This document shows, piece by piece, positions 18,377-27,454 of a stretch of DNA of 64,000 nt (position 1 is the first letter of the stretch; each line of letters begins with the position of its first letter). The position numbers and the translations under genes were made by a program. The stretch comes from Ruegeria sp. HKCCSA071 (GTDB lineage: Bacteria > Pseudomonadota > Alphaproteobacteria > Rhodobacterales > Rhodobacteraceae), in the NCBI RefSeq assembly GCF_017872555.1, contig NZ_JAEDOX010000015.1, positions 1 to 64,000 of the forward strand, written 5' to 3'. The notes beneath the pieces were generated by a model. The model searched no databases. It worked only from the letters and a program-made list of their open reading frames with translations, and had not been told where the DNA came from.

Positions 18377-19324
18377 CTAAAATGGGATATCGTCATCTGA
18401 ACCCCCATATGGATCTGTCGATCTGACGTTGGCAGACACTTTCTTGAAGTTCTGGATTTCTGATGAATCTTCTTCTTCGTCGCTAGAAACTTCCAAATTT
18501 GTTGGATTTGCCCCGCCGGTAATTTGCCAATTTGCGATTTTGGCAACTTCTTCCGCAACAGTTTGAGAGACGACGCCATCTTCATTACCCAACCCGAAGC
18601 GGACACCGTTGCTCACAATCCACTCCGCCAGTGAACCCTTAACGCTTTTGTTTTTAACTGGTCTGGTGATGGCTTCCCATGCAGCTATCGCCGTTGCAAG
18701 TTTTGCGGAGTAGCGAGAGTGTTGGCGATCACGGAACCCGTCTGGCATTCCCTCTGGAAAGAAAAAAGATGGAGCAACGCCCCGCGCCTTGAACCATCTC
18801 TTAAGCTCATCAACCTCAATGGTTGTGTTGGACCAATCAGGCTCCTTCAATATGTAAAGCACCCTGTCCGCAGATTTCATTGACACGTCATGGATACTGT
18901 CGGCGTTACTAAAGAGGGTTGGCACACCTCGAGATAGCGCAAACCCGTAGTTTCTAGTTTCCTCATCCTTGTCTTCTGGAACTTGAAATTGGTCGCCAGC
19001 ATAATATTGATAGTCTGGCACCCGAGCCCGGCTGTTTATCTTGGCACGCATCTTGTTCGAGAGTATTGCGTTCCTAATGGCCTTGAAGACTGCTCTGAAC
19101 TGCGACGGGTCTATAACGAGATTTCCATCGTCTGCTTCCATTCGGTCAAACTGATCATCGGACCAATTGGCGACTTGAAAAATTCGACTATCTCCCGGGA
19201 TTTCCGGATTCTCTAATTTAAAATGGCCGGGATCACTCATCAGAGTTAAGAAGGATGCGTCAATAACAGATAGTTCGTCGGCCAGTTTCCAGTAGTCAAG
19301 GCCGGAAAACGTGTTCTTATATAC
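18377..19324 (-). CDS. Integrase-coupled conserved protein of unknown function
   Basis: 315 residues from the ATG at 19324, which lies inside the last codons of the integrase gene (8-base overlap), so it is translated with it. The N-terminus (YWKLADELSVIDASFLTLMS) and the C-terminal region (RYSAKLATAIAAWEAITRPV, then KGSLAEWIVSNGVRFGLGNE) match a family I have seen only beside integrases in proteobacterial islands. The tail is acidic and Ser-rich and ends DDDIPF, a pattern reminiscent of single-strand-binding-protein C-termini. It may assist integration or element replication; this is a guess from position and tail. Confidence 0.65.
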   Translation of the reverse strand, partial: VYKNTFSGLDYWKLADELSVIDASFLTLMSDPGHFKLENPEIPGDSRIFQVANWSDDQFDRMEADDGNLVIDPSQFRAVFKAIRNAILSNKMRAKINSRARVPDYQYYAGDQFQVPEDKDEETRNYGFALSRGVPTLFSNADSIHDVSMKSADRVLYILKEPDWSNTTIEVDELKRWFKARGVAPSFFFPEGMPDGFRDRQHSRYSAKLATAIAAWEAITRPVKNKSVKGSLAEWIVSNGVRFGLGNEDGVVSQTVAEEVAKIANWQITGGANPTNLEVSSDEEEDSSEIQNFKKVSANVRSTDPYGGSDDDIPF

Positions 19325-20522
19325 CATTTCCCAAATCACTTTCCTTTGAAAATCGTGTCACAACATAAGAACACCAATGGTTCGCCAGGTCTCGCCGCCG
19401 TTCCAACATATCCGACCGCGCGTACGCCCGCTCCACATCGGATCCAACCTGATGGGCCAGTGCCGCCTCCGCCAGTTCACGCGGTGCGTTTGCAGCCTCC
19501 GCCGCCCAATCTCGGAACGAACTGCGGAAGCCATGCACAGTGACGCCATCCTGCCGCATCCGGCGCAGCAGCATTAGCATGGACATGTTTGATAGAGGCT
19601 GATGCCGCTTCTGACCCTCGAACACATAGTCAGAGGCCAGCGCGCGCAGCGGTTCCAGAATGGCCAGCATTTCGTCGGTGAGAGGCACGCGATGGACCTG
19701 CCCGCCTTTCATGCGCTCCGCAGGTATGGTCCATAGGCGCGCATCGACATCGACCTCGGGCCATTTCATCTCCAGGACCTCTGAGGTCCGGCAGGCGGTC
19801 AGAATGGTGAACTGCAACGCCTTGGCGGCCATGGCTGAACGGGTCTGTAGCTGGGCATAGAATGCGGACACTTCCTGCCACGGCATCGCGTCATGGTGCT
19901 GGACCTTGGCTTTGACGGTTGGCAGCACTTTACCTTCGCGGATAGCGGTCACCGGGTTCTCGCCCGAGCGGAAGCCCTTGGACTTCGCCACATCAAGTAC
20001 CGTCTTGATCCGCTGGGACAGTCGCTTTGCAGTTTCGTGTTTCTCGGTCCAGATGGGGGACAGGCACATCAGCACTTCGGGCTGATCAATGCTGTCGACA
20101 GGCATGCGCCCGATCTTTGGGAACGCATAGTCGCGCAAGGTGTTGAGCCATTGCTGTCCATGCTTGGTATTCTTCCATGTCGGCAGGCGGTCGATGTGGA
20201 CCTGTCGGCTGAGCTCCTCGAAGGTTGGGATTTCGCGCTGGGCATTGAACCTAGGGTTCAGCCCTGACTTTGCCATTCGTCGATACTCGAGAGCTCTTTC
20301 GCGGGCTTGATTCAGAGTGACAACATCAGCGCCACCCAACCCAAAATCCGTGCGCAGAGGAGCGCCCTTGCGGTTTTTCTGTCCTTTGACCGTTACGCGC
20401 ACGATCCAGCGCCGTGCGCCCGATGGATCAACAACAAGATATAGACCAGAACCGTCGCCATGCCGACCCGGGCCAAGATTCTCTACCAGCTTCTTTGTCA
20501 GCTTCCCGCTGAGCGCAGCCAT
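19317..20522 (-). CDS. P4-type tyrosine integrase of the tRNA-Arg island
   Basis: About 401 residues from the ATG at 20522 (MAALSGKLTKKLVENLGPGR), the usual start of this family; the longer frame upstream has no counterpart. Order: DUF4102 N-terminal domain (about 1-90), core-binding SAM-like domain, catalytic domain. The catalytic residues are visible: Arg in TACRTSEVLEMKW, H-x-x-R in HGFRSSFRDW, a second His in ALAHQVGSDVE and the Tyr in RAYARSD. It recombines the att site in tRNA-Arg(ACG), whose 3' end is about 150 bases away. The gene appears intact. Confidence 0.9.
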   Translation of the reverse strand: MAALSGKLTKKLVENLGPGRHGDGSGLYLVVDPSGARRWIVRVTVKGQKNRKGAPLRTDFGLGGADVVTLNQARERALEYRRMAKSGLNPRFNAQREIPTFEELSRQVHIDRLPTWKNTKHGQQWLNTLRDYAFPKIGRMPVDSIDQPEVLMCLSPIWTEKHETAKRLSQRIKTVLDVAKSKGFRSGENPVTAIREGKVLPTVKAKVQHHDAMPWQEVSAFYAQLQTRSAMAAKALQFTILTACRTSEVLEMKWPEVDVDARLWTIPAERMKGGQVHRVPLTDEMLAILEPLRALASDYVFEGQKRHQPLSNMSMLMLLRRMRQDGVTVHGFRSSFRDWAAEAANAPRELAEAALAHQVGSDVERAYARSDMLERRRDLANHWCSYVVTRFSKESDLGNGI

Positions 20523-20663
20523 GAAAATACCACAAAATATACCACTCAGTGAAAGTATACGGGTATGGTCGGATAAAATCCAACGAAACCAGCCAACGCG
20601 GCCACAGCCATAAAACACAGAGGTTTAAGCAACCTAGTGTATCTCATTGAGGTTTGAGAAAAT

Positions 20664-20685
20664 CACCAAATGGCGGACCGAGGAG
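20664..20685. repeat. Proximal attachment site within tRNA-Arg(ACG)
   Basis: It is identical over 22 bases to 2643-2664 and covers the 3' end of the tRNA gene (bases 20671-20685) plus 7 bases outside. Insertion therefore regenerated an intact tRNA. Confidence 0.85.
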
Positions 20686-20747
20686 GATTCGAACCCCCGA
20701 CCCCTTGATTCGTAGTCAAGTACTCTATCCAGCTGAGCTATCGGTCC
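20671..20747 (-). tRNA. tRNA-Arg(ACG)
   Basis: Read on the minus strand this is a full cloverleaf of 77 bases including an encoded CCA. The 7-bp acceptor is GGACCGA with TCGGTCC, the D-arm is GCTCAGCTGGATAGAGT, the anticodon arm is CTTGA-CTACGAA-TCAAG giving anticodon ACG, and the T-arm is GGGGG-TTCGAAT-CCTCC (one G-T pair). It is the integration site of the island. Confidence 0.95.
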
Positions 20748-20811
20748 GCGTTGGTGAGGCGCTGTTTAGACCTGTGGTCAAAGACGTGCAAGCCGATTCT
20801 TCAAAAAAAAA

Positions 20812-22194
20812 TTAAAAAGTCATGTCACCGCGCGGAAGCCTGATTTCAAAGATCGTTCCTTCGGGTCCGGTCTCTTTCAGTGTCAGGTTACCGCCATGCC
20901 CGCGCACCAGTTCCTGAGAGATTGCAAGACCCAAGCCAGAGCCTCCTTTGCGGACCCCACCCTGAAACGGTGTGAACAGGTTTTCACGTGCTTTTGGCGG
21001 AAGACCCGGCCCGGTGTCGCGAATTTCAAGACACCAGGCATCCTGATATTCACACCCGACGATGGTGATTTGACCCGGCTTACCTGAGGCTTCCAACGCC
21101 TGTCTTGCGTTACGCACAAGATTCATGATGACGCGAAACAACTGCTCGGGGTCGGCGCGGGCGATCAAGCCTTCGGGCACTTCGTTCACGATCTCGACGC
21201 TGCCCCCCGTTACTGCCAACTGCTCGCTGGTGGCGACGTCAGCCGCAATTGTCCGTAGGGGCACCATCGTCAAGGTGGGCGCAGGTTCTTCTGCACGGCC
21301 GAATGCCAATGTGCTTTCACACAACGATACAGCACGGGTGATCGAATTCACCAACTTCGGAGCCATTCGCCGGACCAGCGGGTCATCACTGGATTCGATC
21401 CTGTCCGTGAACAGCTGCGCCGATGTCAGAATGTTGCGCAGGTCATGGCTGACCTTTGCAACCGCCCCACCCAGTTGCGCCAGCCGCTCGCGCTGTTTGA
21501 GCGCCTGCGTCAGTTCCGTTTGCAGCATCTTCAGCGCTTCTTCAGCCTCGCGCAATTCCGTCACTCTGGAATTCGGTGAGATGATGCCGCGCGCATCCTC
21601 GGGTGCGCTGGCATAGCGCTGCATATATCCAACAACGCTTTTGATGGGCCGGACAAGAACCACGCGCACCGCCAGGAACAGTAAAGACGCCGTGATGATC
21701 GAGATGACAAAGGAAAGTCCCAGAATGCGCAGGCCGTAATCAACCATCGCCATACGGAGGGGCGCGCTATCGATCGTGACCTCGATCAGCAACCCTGCGC
21801 CCTTGACCGGCTCGCCAATGATACGGATGATTTCATTTTCAGGAATGAAAATCCGGCTCACCGCATCCCGGATCAAAGTCCATGGACCGGCATCCCGTAG
21901 ATCAAATGTTTTGGTGACTGCCTCGGGAATCGGTGACGACAGCATGAGTTGGCGGACTTCATCCCGACGCAACACAACGTTGTAGACACCGGCATTCGCC
22001 AGCAATTCAGCCTCAAGATCTTCGGCCAGCATATCGTCAGCCAGCAACGCCAGCGATGCGATCTGGGCGCGTTCCAAACGGTTCAGCAGGAAATCCTCGC
22101 GGAACCGGGCGATCGACGGGACAAAGATCAGTACTTCGGCCAACATGACGAAGACCGTCGTCAGGATCAGAAATCGGCCCGACAGCGAGTTCAA
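20812..22194 (-). CDS. Sensor histidine kinase with periplasmic sensor domain
   Basis: The 460-residue protein has two membrane segments (about 8-28 and 158-180) enclosing a roughly 130-residue periplasmic domain, then a HAMP-like linker. A phospho-acceptor H-box follows (AKVSHDLRNILTSAQLF), with an ATPase domain: N-box VRNARQALE, G1 DTGPGLP and G2 GGSGLGLAIS. It should autophosphorylate and pass phosphate to a response regulator not encoded nearby. It lies 18 bases downstream of the flavoprotein gene on the same strand, so it probably belongs to that operon; its signal is unknown. Confidence 0.9.
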   Translation of the reverse strand: MNSLSGRFLILTTVFVMLAEVLIFVPSIARFREDFLLNRLERAQIASLALLADDMLAEDLEAELLANAGVYNVVLRRDEVRQLMLSSPIPEAVTKTFDLRDAGPWTLIRDAVSRIFIPENEIIRIIGEPVKGAGLLIEVTIDSAPLRMAMVDYGLRILGLSFVISIITASLLFLAVRVVLVRPIKSVVGYMQRYASAPEDARGIISPNSRVTELREAEEALKMLQTELTQALKQRERLAQLGGAVAKVSHDLRNILTSAQLFTDRIESSDDPLVRRMAPKLVNSITRAVSLCESTLAFGRAEEPAPTLTMVPLRTIAADVATSEQLAVTGGSVEIVNEVPEGLIARADPEQLFRVIMNLVRNARQALEASGKPGQITIVGCEYQDAWCLEIRDTGPGLPPKARENLFTPFQGGVRKGGSGLGLAISQELVRGHGGNLTLKETGPEGTIFEIRLPRGDMTF

Positions 22195-22212
22195 TTTACG
22201 CTCCTCTACAGG

Positions 22213-23631
22213 TCAGGGAATCCAGCGCTGAACGAACCTGACCACACGTTTAACTGTCTGATTCTCAAACAGCCTTGGAGAGAAATAAGCGCCGGCAACG
22301 CGTTTGTTAAGCTCTCCGATCGTTGGATAAGGTGAAACCATAGCAGCGATCTGCCCCATCTTCAGGTTATTGGCCAAGGCCAATGACCACGTGTTGATCA
22401 ACTCGCCCGCCTGATGGCCCACAATCGTGGCACCGACGGGCCTGCCCTTCACCACCATAACCTTTATGAACCCTTTGGTTTTGCGCTCAGCCAATGCGCG
22501 GTCATTGTGGTGATAAACAAAGCGCGCAACCTCCACCCTGTCGCCATGCAGGTCGCGGGCCTGAGCTTCGGTCAGACCAACCTGCGCCAGTTCAGGATCG
22601 GTGAACGTTGCCCATGGGATATGCGCCGTTTTCGCTCTAGCGGGCAGGCGGAACAAGGCGGATCGAACGATGATACCCGCATGATACCCGGCTACATGGG
22701 TGAATTGCAGCCCCCCCACGACATCGCCAATCGCATAGACCCGGCGGTTTGACGTTCGTAGGCTGTCATCCGTCTTGATTCCGGTTCGGGTGCGGTCAAT
22801 TCCCGCTGCGGCCAGGTTCAGACGCTCAATATTGGCTTTGCGACCTGCGGCGATCAAAAGGTGAGAGCCCCGGTGAATATCGCCATTCTCGGTCACGATT
22901 TCCACAGCACCTTCTCTTCCGCGAACCTGGGCCACCACGGCATTTTCGTGGATATCGACACCTTCACTGCGCAAAGCCTCCAGCACCACGGACGCCGCCT
23001 CGGGATCGTCTTTGCCCAAAGCCTTCTGCCCTTCAACGACTGTCACCTTGCTGCCCAACCGGACATGAGCCTGCGCCATTTCCATGCCAACCGGACCACC
23101 GCCAATGATCAGCAGATGCTCCGGACGCTCGCGCAGGTCGAAGATGGTTTCGTTTGTTTGATAGTGCACTGTGTCCAGACCAGGGATTGGCGGAACCAAT
23201 GGCGACGACCCGGTGGCAATCACGATCCGGCGCGCGGTGATGACATGATCTCCGGCCTGCACCTCGGTCGGGGTGATAAAGCTGCCATATTCGCGGATCA
23301 CCATGACACCCAAAGCTTCGAAGCGTTCCTGGCTGTCCATCGGTTCGATCTGGGCAATCACATCCCGCACATGATCCTTCGCCGCGGCATAGTCGATCTG
23401 AGGGTTTACATCGGCCACACCAAACGCGGCGGAATGCGCCTGACCAAAGGCCGCTTTGCCGCTTGCAATCAGCGCTTTCGACGGGACACAACCGAAGTTC
23501 AGACAGTCGCCGCCCATCTTGTGCCCTTCCAGAAGGATCACCTTCGCACCCATCTGGCTGGCACCGGCCGCAACCGATAACCCACCGGACCCGGCCCCAA
23601 TGACCAGGATGTCTGTCTTGTGGTGTTGCAT
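22213..23631 (-). CDS. Mercuric-reductase-like FAD/NAD(P) oxidoreductase
   Basis: The 472-residue protein is of the pyridine-nucleotide disulfide oxidoreductase family. FAD motif VIGAGSGGLSVAAGA, redox disulfide CLNFGCVPSK, NAD(P) motif IIGGGPVGMEMAQAH, FAD Asp in YAIGDVVGG, and a dimerisation domain. It lacks the N-terminal metal-binding domain and the C-terminal Cys pair of true mercuric reductase, so mercury reduction is unlikely. The TVP38 membrane protein gene lies 3 bases upstream, a pairing common in proteobacteria whose substrate is not settled. Confidence 0.85.
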   Translation of the reverse strand: MQHHKTDILVIGAGSGGLSVAAGASQMGAKVILLEGHKMGGDCLNFGCVPSKALIASGKAAFGQAHSAAFGVADVNPQIDYAAAKDHVRDVIAQIEPMDSQERFEALGVMVIREYGSFITPTEVQAGDHVITARRIVIATGSSPLVPPIPGLDTVHYQTNETIFDLRERPEHLLIIGGGPVGMEMAQAHVRLGSKVTVVEGQKALGKDDPEAASVVLEALRSEGVDIHENAVVAQVRGREGAVEIVTENGDIHRGSHLLIAAGRKANIERLNLAAAGIDRTRTGIKTDDSLRTSNRRVYAIGDVVGGLQFTHVAGYHAGIIVRSALFRLPARAKTAHIPWATFTDPELAQVGLTEAQARDLHGDRVEVARFVYHHNDRALAERKTKGFIKVMVVKGRPVGATIVGHQAGELINTWSLALANNLKMGQIAAMVSPYPTIGELNKRVAGAYFSPRLFENQTVKRVVRFVQRWIP

Positions 23632-23634
23632 GGA

Positions 23635-24393
23635 TCAGGCGTCCTTTCCGCCACGCAGGGACTTGATGACAATCGGCAAAGCAGCCAGCGCACACAAGCC
23701 GACAATGGGGCCAATGACGAAGGGCTCCCACAACAAAGAAACGTCCGGTGTTTCGCCACGGTCGAACACACCGCCCAACCCAACACCGATCCAGGTGTAA
23801 ACGATACCCCCCGGAATAATGCCCAGCGCCGTCGTGATCAGAAAATTGCGAAATTTGACGCCCACCAGTGCGGGCACCAGATTGGCCACAAAGAACGGCA
23901 CAACCGGCACAAGCCGCAGCAGGAACAGCACCGAGATTTCGTTCTGGCGCAAGCTGTCTTTCAGCTTTCCAATCGTCCCCTTTGAGGCATCCAGCCGGGC
24001 CGTCAAAGCATTGCCCAAACCCCAGCGGGCGGCCAAAAAGATGACCGATGCGCCAATAGTGGCCGAAAATACATTGAACACCGTTCCGGCAAACAGTCCA
24101 AACAGGAACCCACCGGTCATCGAGGCGACGGCTGCTCCGGGCAGTGAAAATGCGACGATCACGATATACACAGCGACAAACCCGGCCACCATGGCCCAAT
24201 AGTTGGCGTCCCGCCACGCCAGCAGCGCTTCGCGGTTGTCGCGCAGGGTTTCGAAGGTCAGGTAATCACCCAGCGTGAAAAACCCCACCGCCGCGACACT
24301 GAGAATCACCAGCAGGGGAATATGGCGCGCCAACCCGTATCGTGGAGCGTGGCTTGTTTCGGACATCTGGTTTTCCGACTCTTCTTGCTTCAT
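23635..24393 (-). CDS. TVP38/TMEM64-family (DedA-like) membrane protein
   Basis: About 252 residues if it starts at the ATG at 24393; an ATG at 24366 is equally possible and neither has a strong ribosome site. Five to six membrane segments enclose the SNARE-associated domain: VAFSLPGAAVASMTGGFLFG, then FLLRLVPVVPFFVANLVPAL with the conserved Arg, then the ALGIIPGGIVYTWIGVGLG box. The wider family is linked to lipid or small-solute movement across the inner membrane. Operon with the following flavoprotein and kinase genes. Confidence 0.85.
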   Translation of the reverse strand: MKQEESENQMSETSHAPRYGLARHIPLLVILSVAAVGFFTLGDYLTFETLRDNREALLAWRDANYWAMVAGFVAVYIVIVAFSLPGAAVASMTGGFLFGLFAGTVFNVFSATIGASVIFLAARWGLGNALTARLDASKGTIGKLKDSLRQNEISVLFLLRLVPVVPFFVANLVPALVGVKFRNFLITTALGIIPGGIVYTWIGVGLGGVFDRGETPDVSLLWEPFVIGPIVGLCALAALPIVIKSLRGGKDA

Positions 24394-24564
24394 CTTACGC
24401 CCAACATGCGCTGCTTGCGCTTTCGGCAACAGGGGGTTCACGGGGCCTTGATCTTTGTGGCCGCGAACGTGACAGTTTCAGACGATAATCGACCGATTTG
24501 AAATCTTTTCAGCAATCGGTTTACAGAATTGTTGCAAAAGCCGCGAAAACCGGGCCGTTGGGGT

Positions 24565-24593
24565 TTGACTTACACTTCGCTTGGCAGTAGAGG
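24565..24593 (+). promoter_or_regulatory. Promoter for rpmH-rnpA-yidD
   Basis: TTGACT and TAGAGG separated by 17 bases, about 70 bases before the rpmH start. The -35 box is near consensus. This is a sigma-70-type prediction from sequence only. Confidence 0.5.
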
Positions 24594-24662
24594 ACGGGCT
24601 TCGAACACTAGGGCCAGGCGAATCCGCGCCGCACCCGACCGCTATAGATTGGAGACGGAGCG

Positions 24663-24797
24663 ATGAAACGCACCTATCAGCCTTCGAACCTGGTTCGCAA
24701 ACGCCGCCACGGTTTCCGCGCGCGCATGGCCACCAAAGCCGGCCGCAAGATCCTGAACGCACGCCGCGCCCGCGGCCGCAAATCGCTGAGCGCGTAA
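24663..24797 (+). CDS. rpmH: Ribosomal protein bL34
   Basis: The 44-residue protein starts [20 protein letters not shown] and ends [11 protein letters not shown], a textbook bL34, full length. A component of the large subunit. It lies 20 bases before rnpA, the near-universal rpmH-rnpA arrangement. Confidence 0.98.
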
Positions 24798-24817
24798 AAC
24801 CGCCCACCGATCAGGGT

Positions 24818-25249
24818 ATGAACATGACGCCGCCGGAGGCCCCTGAGGATGGTAAGAGCCACCCCGGGAATACGCCCCCGGCGGCTTCTGTTTGTCTACC
24901 CGCATCTCTGACGATCCTGAAAAAACGAGCCGATTTCCTGAAAGCCGCCCGCGCGCGCAGGCAGGGAACGTCTTCGATGATGGTGCAGGCCCGCAGACGC
25001 GCGCCAGATGAAGCGGTCGGACTGCGCGTTGGCTTTACCTGCTCAAAGAAAGTCGGCAATGCCGTGGCCCGCAATCGTGCCAAGCGCCGCCTGCGAGAAG
25101 TCGCGCGGGCGGTCTTGCCTGTGTCCGGTCTTGAAGGTTGGGACTATGTGCTGATCGGGCGGGCTGATGTAACCGCCGATCTTCCTTATGACACCCTGCT
25201 GAGCGACTTGCGGTATGCGCTTGGCAAAGTGCATGCGGATCGCAAATGA
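24818..25249 (+). CDS. rnpA: Ribonuclease P protein component
   Basis: 143 residues; the start at 24818 is chosen because it follows rpmH by 20 bases, although an ATG two codons later or one further in could be used. The RNA-binding signature [20 protein letters not shown], then [10 protein letters not shown], identifies it. It binds RNase P RNA and aids 5' processing of tRNAs. The first 25 residues are an unusual Pro/Ala-rich extension before [11 protein letters not shown]. Its stop overlaps the yidD start by 4 bases. Confidence 0.95.
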   Translation: MNMTPPEAPEDGKSHPGNTPPAASVCLPASLTILKKRADFLKAARARRQGTSSMMVQARRRAPDEAVGLRVGFTCSKKVGNAVARNRAKRRLREVARAVLPVSGLEGWDYVLIGRADVTADLPYDTLLSDLRYALGKVHADRK

Positions 25250-25479
25250 CCTTCCTGTCCCATATCGTCGCCCTGCCCGTTCGCGCGTACCGGCTGATTT
25301 TCAGCCCCTGGGTCGGTTTCAACTGCCGCTATCAGCCCACATGCTCGGCCTATGCGCTGGAAGCATTGGAAAAACATGGCGCAATCCGGGGATCATGGCT
25401 GGCTGCGCACCGGATTTGCCGGTGCCATCCCTGGGGCGGTGACGGTTACGATCCGGTGCCCGACAATACCGACCCTTAA
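25246..25479 (+). CDS. yidD: Membrane protein insertion efficiency factor YidD
   Basis: The 77-residue protein has the family signature [20 protein letters not shown] and [18 protein letters not shown]; the three conserved Cys are present. It is a small inner-face membrane protein that aids YidC-dependent insertion. It overlaps rnpA (ATGA) and lies upstream of yidC, which is 3.7 kb further on and separated by ttcA and accessory genes. Confidence 0.95.
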   Translation: MTFLSHIVALPVRAYRLIFSPWVGFNCRYQPTCSAYALEALEKHGAIRGSWLAAHRICRCHPWGGDGYDPVPDNTDP

Positions 25480-26411
25480 ATCAACGCCAGATTGCCGCGG
25501 TCGGTGAAGCTGCGGGTCGGAATGACCTCTCTGTCCAGTTTTCCCAATAACGTATGGTGCAAGTCTTCGAAAAACCGGGGCGAATCGAAATACCAGTTGT
25601 GTGTCGCCGAAGGCCCGTCCCCGTATTCATCGCGGGTATTCTTGAAATAAGACCCGCAATACAGATTAACCGCTTTCTCAGACCGGTCGTTTGGCATTCC
25701 GACACGGCCCAGTCGGCGCGATACTCCGACACGCTTGACCTCTGAAATCGACAATACCTCGTCAAAGGGGCTGTAATAGCATGTCAGCCTTGTACAACGT
25801 CGCATCAGAGAGGACGTCTTGGAACTGCCGTCACGGAACGATTTCGCGGACACATCCGCCGCGACAAACGCGATCTGGCTGGTCATCCAGCTGTGTTGCG
25901 CGGTTTCGTGGTCGTCATCTGCATAATCCATGGCTTCGCGCACCAAGAACGTGCCCATGGAATGTGCCAGAACATGGACGTTGTACCGGCAATCCGCGGT
26001 CTGCATCCGGGACAGCCGAGTGATCCCGTGACTGAACAATTTCTCTGCCGCACGCCGCGCGTCAGCCCGGTCAACGTTATAGCCCAGAACTGATCCATCG
26101 CTTGGCCAGTCATAACTGATGACCACACCGTCAAAACCATGCGTCTCAAGACCGGTGCGAATTTTGCGGTGACGTTCCAGCATCTGGTATTGTTCGGTAT
26201 TGAACCCGTGCACGAAGACGACAATGTGTCCATTCTCGGTAGCCGTCGCCCCGGCTTCAGCCTGAATCCGGCTTATCCATTGAGATTGAGGTAATTCATG
26301 CTGCCGCGCCGGTTGCCCGACATTTCCTGGAATAGCCAGATATCGCGCGGCACCCATCTTGTTTGAATAGTGATCGCCGCTGCGGGCGCGGACCGAAAAG
26401 AAGTAGTCCAT
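25476..26411 (-). CDS. Alpha/beta hydrolase of the DUF900 group
   Basis: 311 residues from the ATG at 26411, which has a strong AGGAGGT site; a longer upstream frame is not needed. [20 protein letters not shown] carries the oxyanion strand, and [15 protein letters not shown] the nucleophile elbow (G-replaced H-S-M-G, Ser nucleophile). DUF900 proteins are presumed esterases or lipases of unknown substrate. No signal peptide. It lies tail-to-tail with yidD (stop codons overlap by 4 bases) and head-to-head with ttcA, so it is an accessory gene in a core locus. Confidence 0.8.
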   Translation of the reverse strand: MDYFFSVRARSGDHYSNKMGAARYLAIPGNVGQPARQHELPQSQWISRIQAEAGATATENGHIVVFVHGFNTEQYQMLERHRKIRTGLETHGFDGVVISYDWPSDGSVLGYNVDRADARRAAEKLFSHGITRLSRMQTADCRYNVHVLAHSMGTFLVREAMDYADDDHETAQHSWMTSQIAFVAADVSAKSFRDGSSKTSSLMRRCTRLTCYYSPFDEVLSISEVKRVGVSRRLGRVGMPNDRSEKAVNLYCGSYFKNTRDEYGDGPSATHNWYFDSPRFFEDLHHTLLGKLDREVIPTRSFTDRGNLALI

Positions 26412-26525
26412 AATATACCTCCTGAAAAATGCGCGCAGGGTAACACGGGTGTAACTACTCTCCAAATGCGGTTGATCCTGCGTCTACGCCTTGCCCGGGC
26501 CTTCGGTCCGCTGTAACCACGGCGC

Positions 26526-27419
26526 ATGTTTGATGATGCAGACGATATCCACCCGCTGTTTGCCGGCGCGCCCTCGACAACCGAGTTCAAGAAGCTGCGC
26601 AAACGAATTGTGCGCCAGACCCGTGAAGCGATCGAGCAATACGGGATGGTGGATCCGTCCGCCCACGACAAGGATGGCAAGCCACCCCGCTGGCTGGTCT
26701 GTCTTTCTGGCGGCAAGGACAGCTATACATTGCTGGCCGTTCTCCACGAGCTCAAGTGGCGGGGCCTGTTGCCTGTCGATCTGCTGGCCTGCAATCTGGA
26801 TCAGGGCCAGCCGGGCTTTCCGGCAACGGTCCTGCCCGAGTTTCTGGGTCGAATGGACGTACCGCATCGGATCGAATATCAGGACACATATTCCGTTGTG
26901 ATGGACAAGATCCCACAGGGCCGGACCTATTGCGCCCTGTGTTCCCGTTTGCGCCGTGGCAACCTCTATCGCATCGCGCGCGAGGAGGGATGCTCGGCTG
27001 TCGTCCTGGGGCATCACCGCGACGATATCCTTGAGACGTTTTTCATGAACCTGTTCCACGGCGGCCGCCTGGCCACGATGCCGCCTAAACTGGTGAACGA
27101 AGAAGGCGATCTTTTTGTATTCCGCCCGCTCGCCCATGTCGCCGAAGCCGATTGCGAGAAGTTTGCCAAGGCAATGCAATACCCGATCATTCCCTGTGAC
27201 CTGTGCGGCAGTCAGGATGGGTTGCAGCGCCAGCAGGTCAAACAGATTCTGGATCAATGGGAAAAGAACAGCCCGGGTCGGAGACAGGTTATGTTCCGAG
27301 CGTTAACAAATGCGCGGCCATCGCACCTTCTGGATGGAAAGCTGTTTGATTTCATTAAACTTTCACTAAACTCCGACGGAAAATCCGGAGATTTGGATGA
27401 GATTCCGCTTCTGCGTTAA
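26526..27419 (+). CDS. ttcA: tRNA 2-thiocytidine synthetase TtcA
   Basis: The 297-residue protein has the PP-loop ([12 protein letters not shown]) and two CxxC pairs ([16 protein letters not shown] and PCDLCGSQ) that with a further ligand hold an iron-sulfur cluster. It thiolates C32 of certain tRNAs using ATP. Length and motifs are complete. The C-terminal 40 residues ([18 protein letters not shown]) are less conserved. Confidence 0.93.
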   Translation: MFDDADDIHPLFAGAPSTTEFKKLRKRIVRQTREAIEQYGMVDPSAHDKDGKPPRWLVCLSGGKDSYTLLAVLHELKWRGLLPVDLLACNLDQGQPGFPATVLPEFLGRMDVPHRIEYQDTYSVVMDKIPQGRTYCALCSRLRRGNLYRIAREEGCSAVVLGHHRDDILETFFMNLFHGGRLATMPPKLVNEEGDLFVFRPLAHVAEADCEKFAKAMQYPIIPCDLCGSQDGLQRQQVKQILDQWEKNSPGRRQVMFRALTNARPSHLLDGKLFDFIKLSLNSDGKSGDLDEIPLLR

Positions 27420-27454
27420 CGACTGACTCAGACTGGTTTCATAGGCTTTGCCTT

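Larger units (their letters stand above)
2643..20685. mobile_element. 18-kb genomic island integrated in tRNA-Arg(ACG)
   Basis: The element is bounded by perfect 22-bp direct repeats. The proximal repeat overlaps the 3' end of an intact tRNA gene, and a P4-type integrase begins about 150 bases away. The integrase side (15.9-20.5 kb) holds an excisionase-like protein and conserved island proteins of unknown role. The rest is cargo: regulators, lipoproteins, DUF1254 proteins, a cyclase and a phospholipase-like protein. Several gene-free stretches suggest decay or stepwise assembly. No conjugation or phage structural genes are seen, so it is not self-transmissible by any recognisable means. Confidence 0.8.

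Noticed and set aside
23033..24217. Long minus-strand frame of 394 codons
   Set aside because: It overlaps the flavoprotein and TVP38 genes in another frame; Trp/Arg/Cys-rich composition marks it as a shadow.
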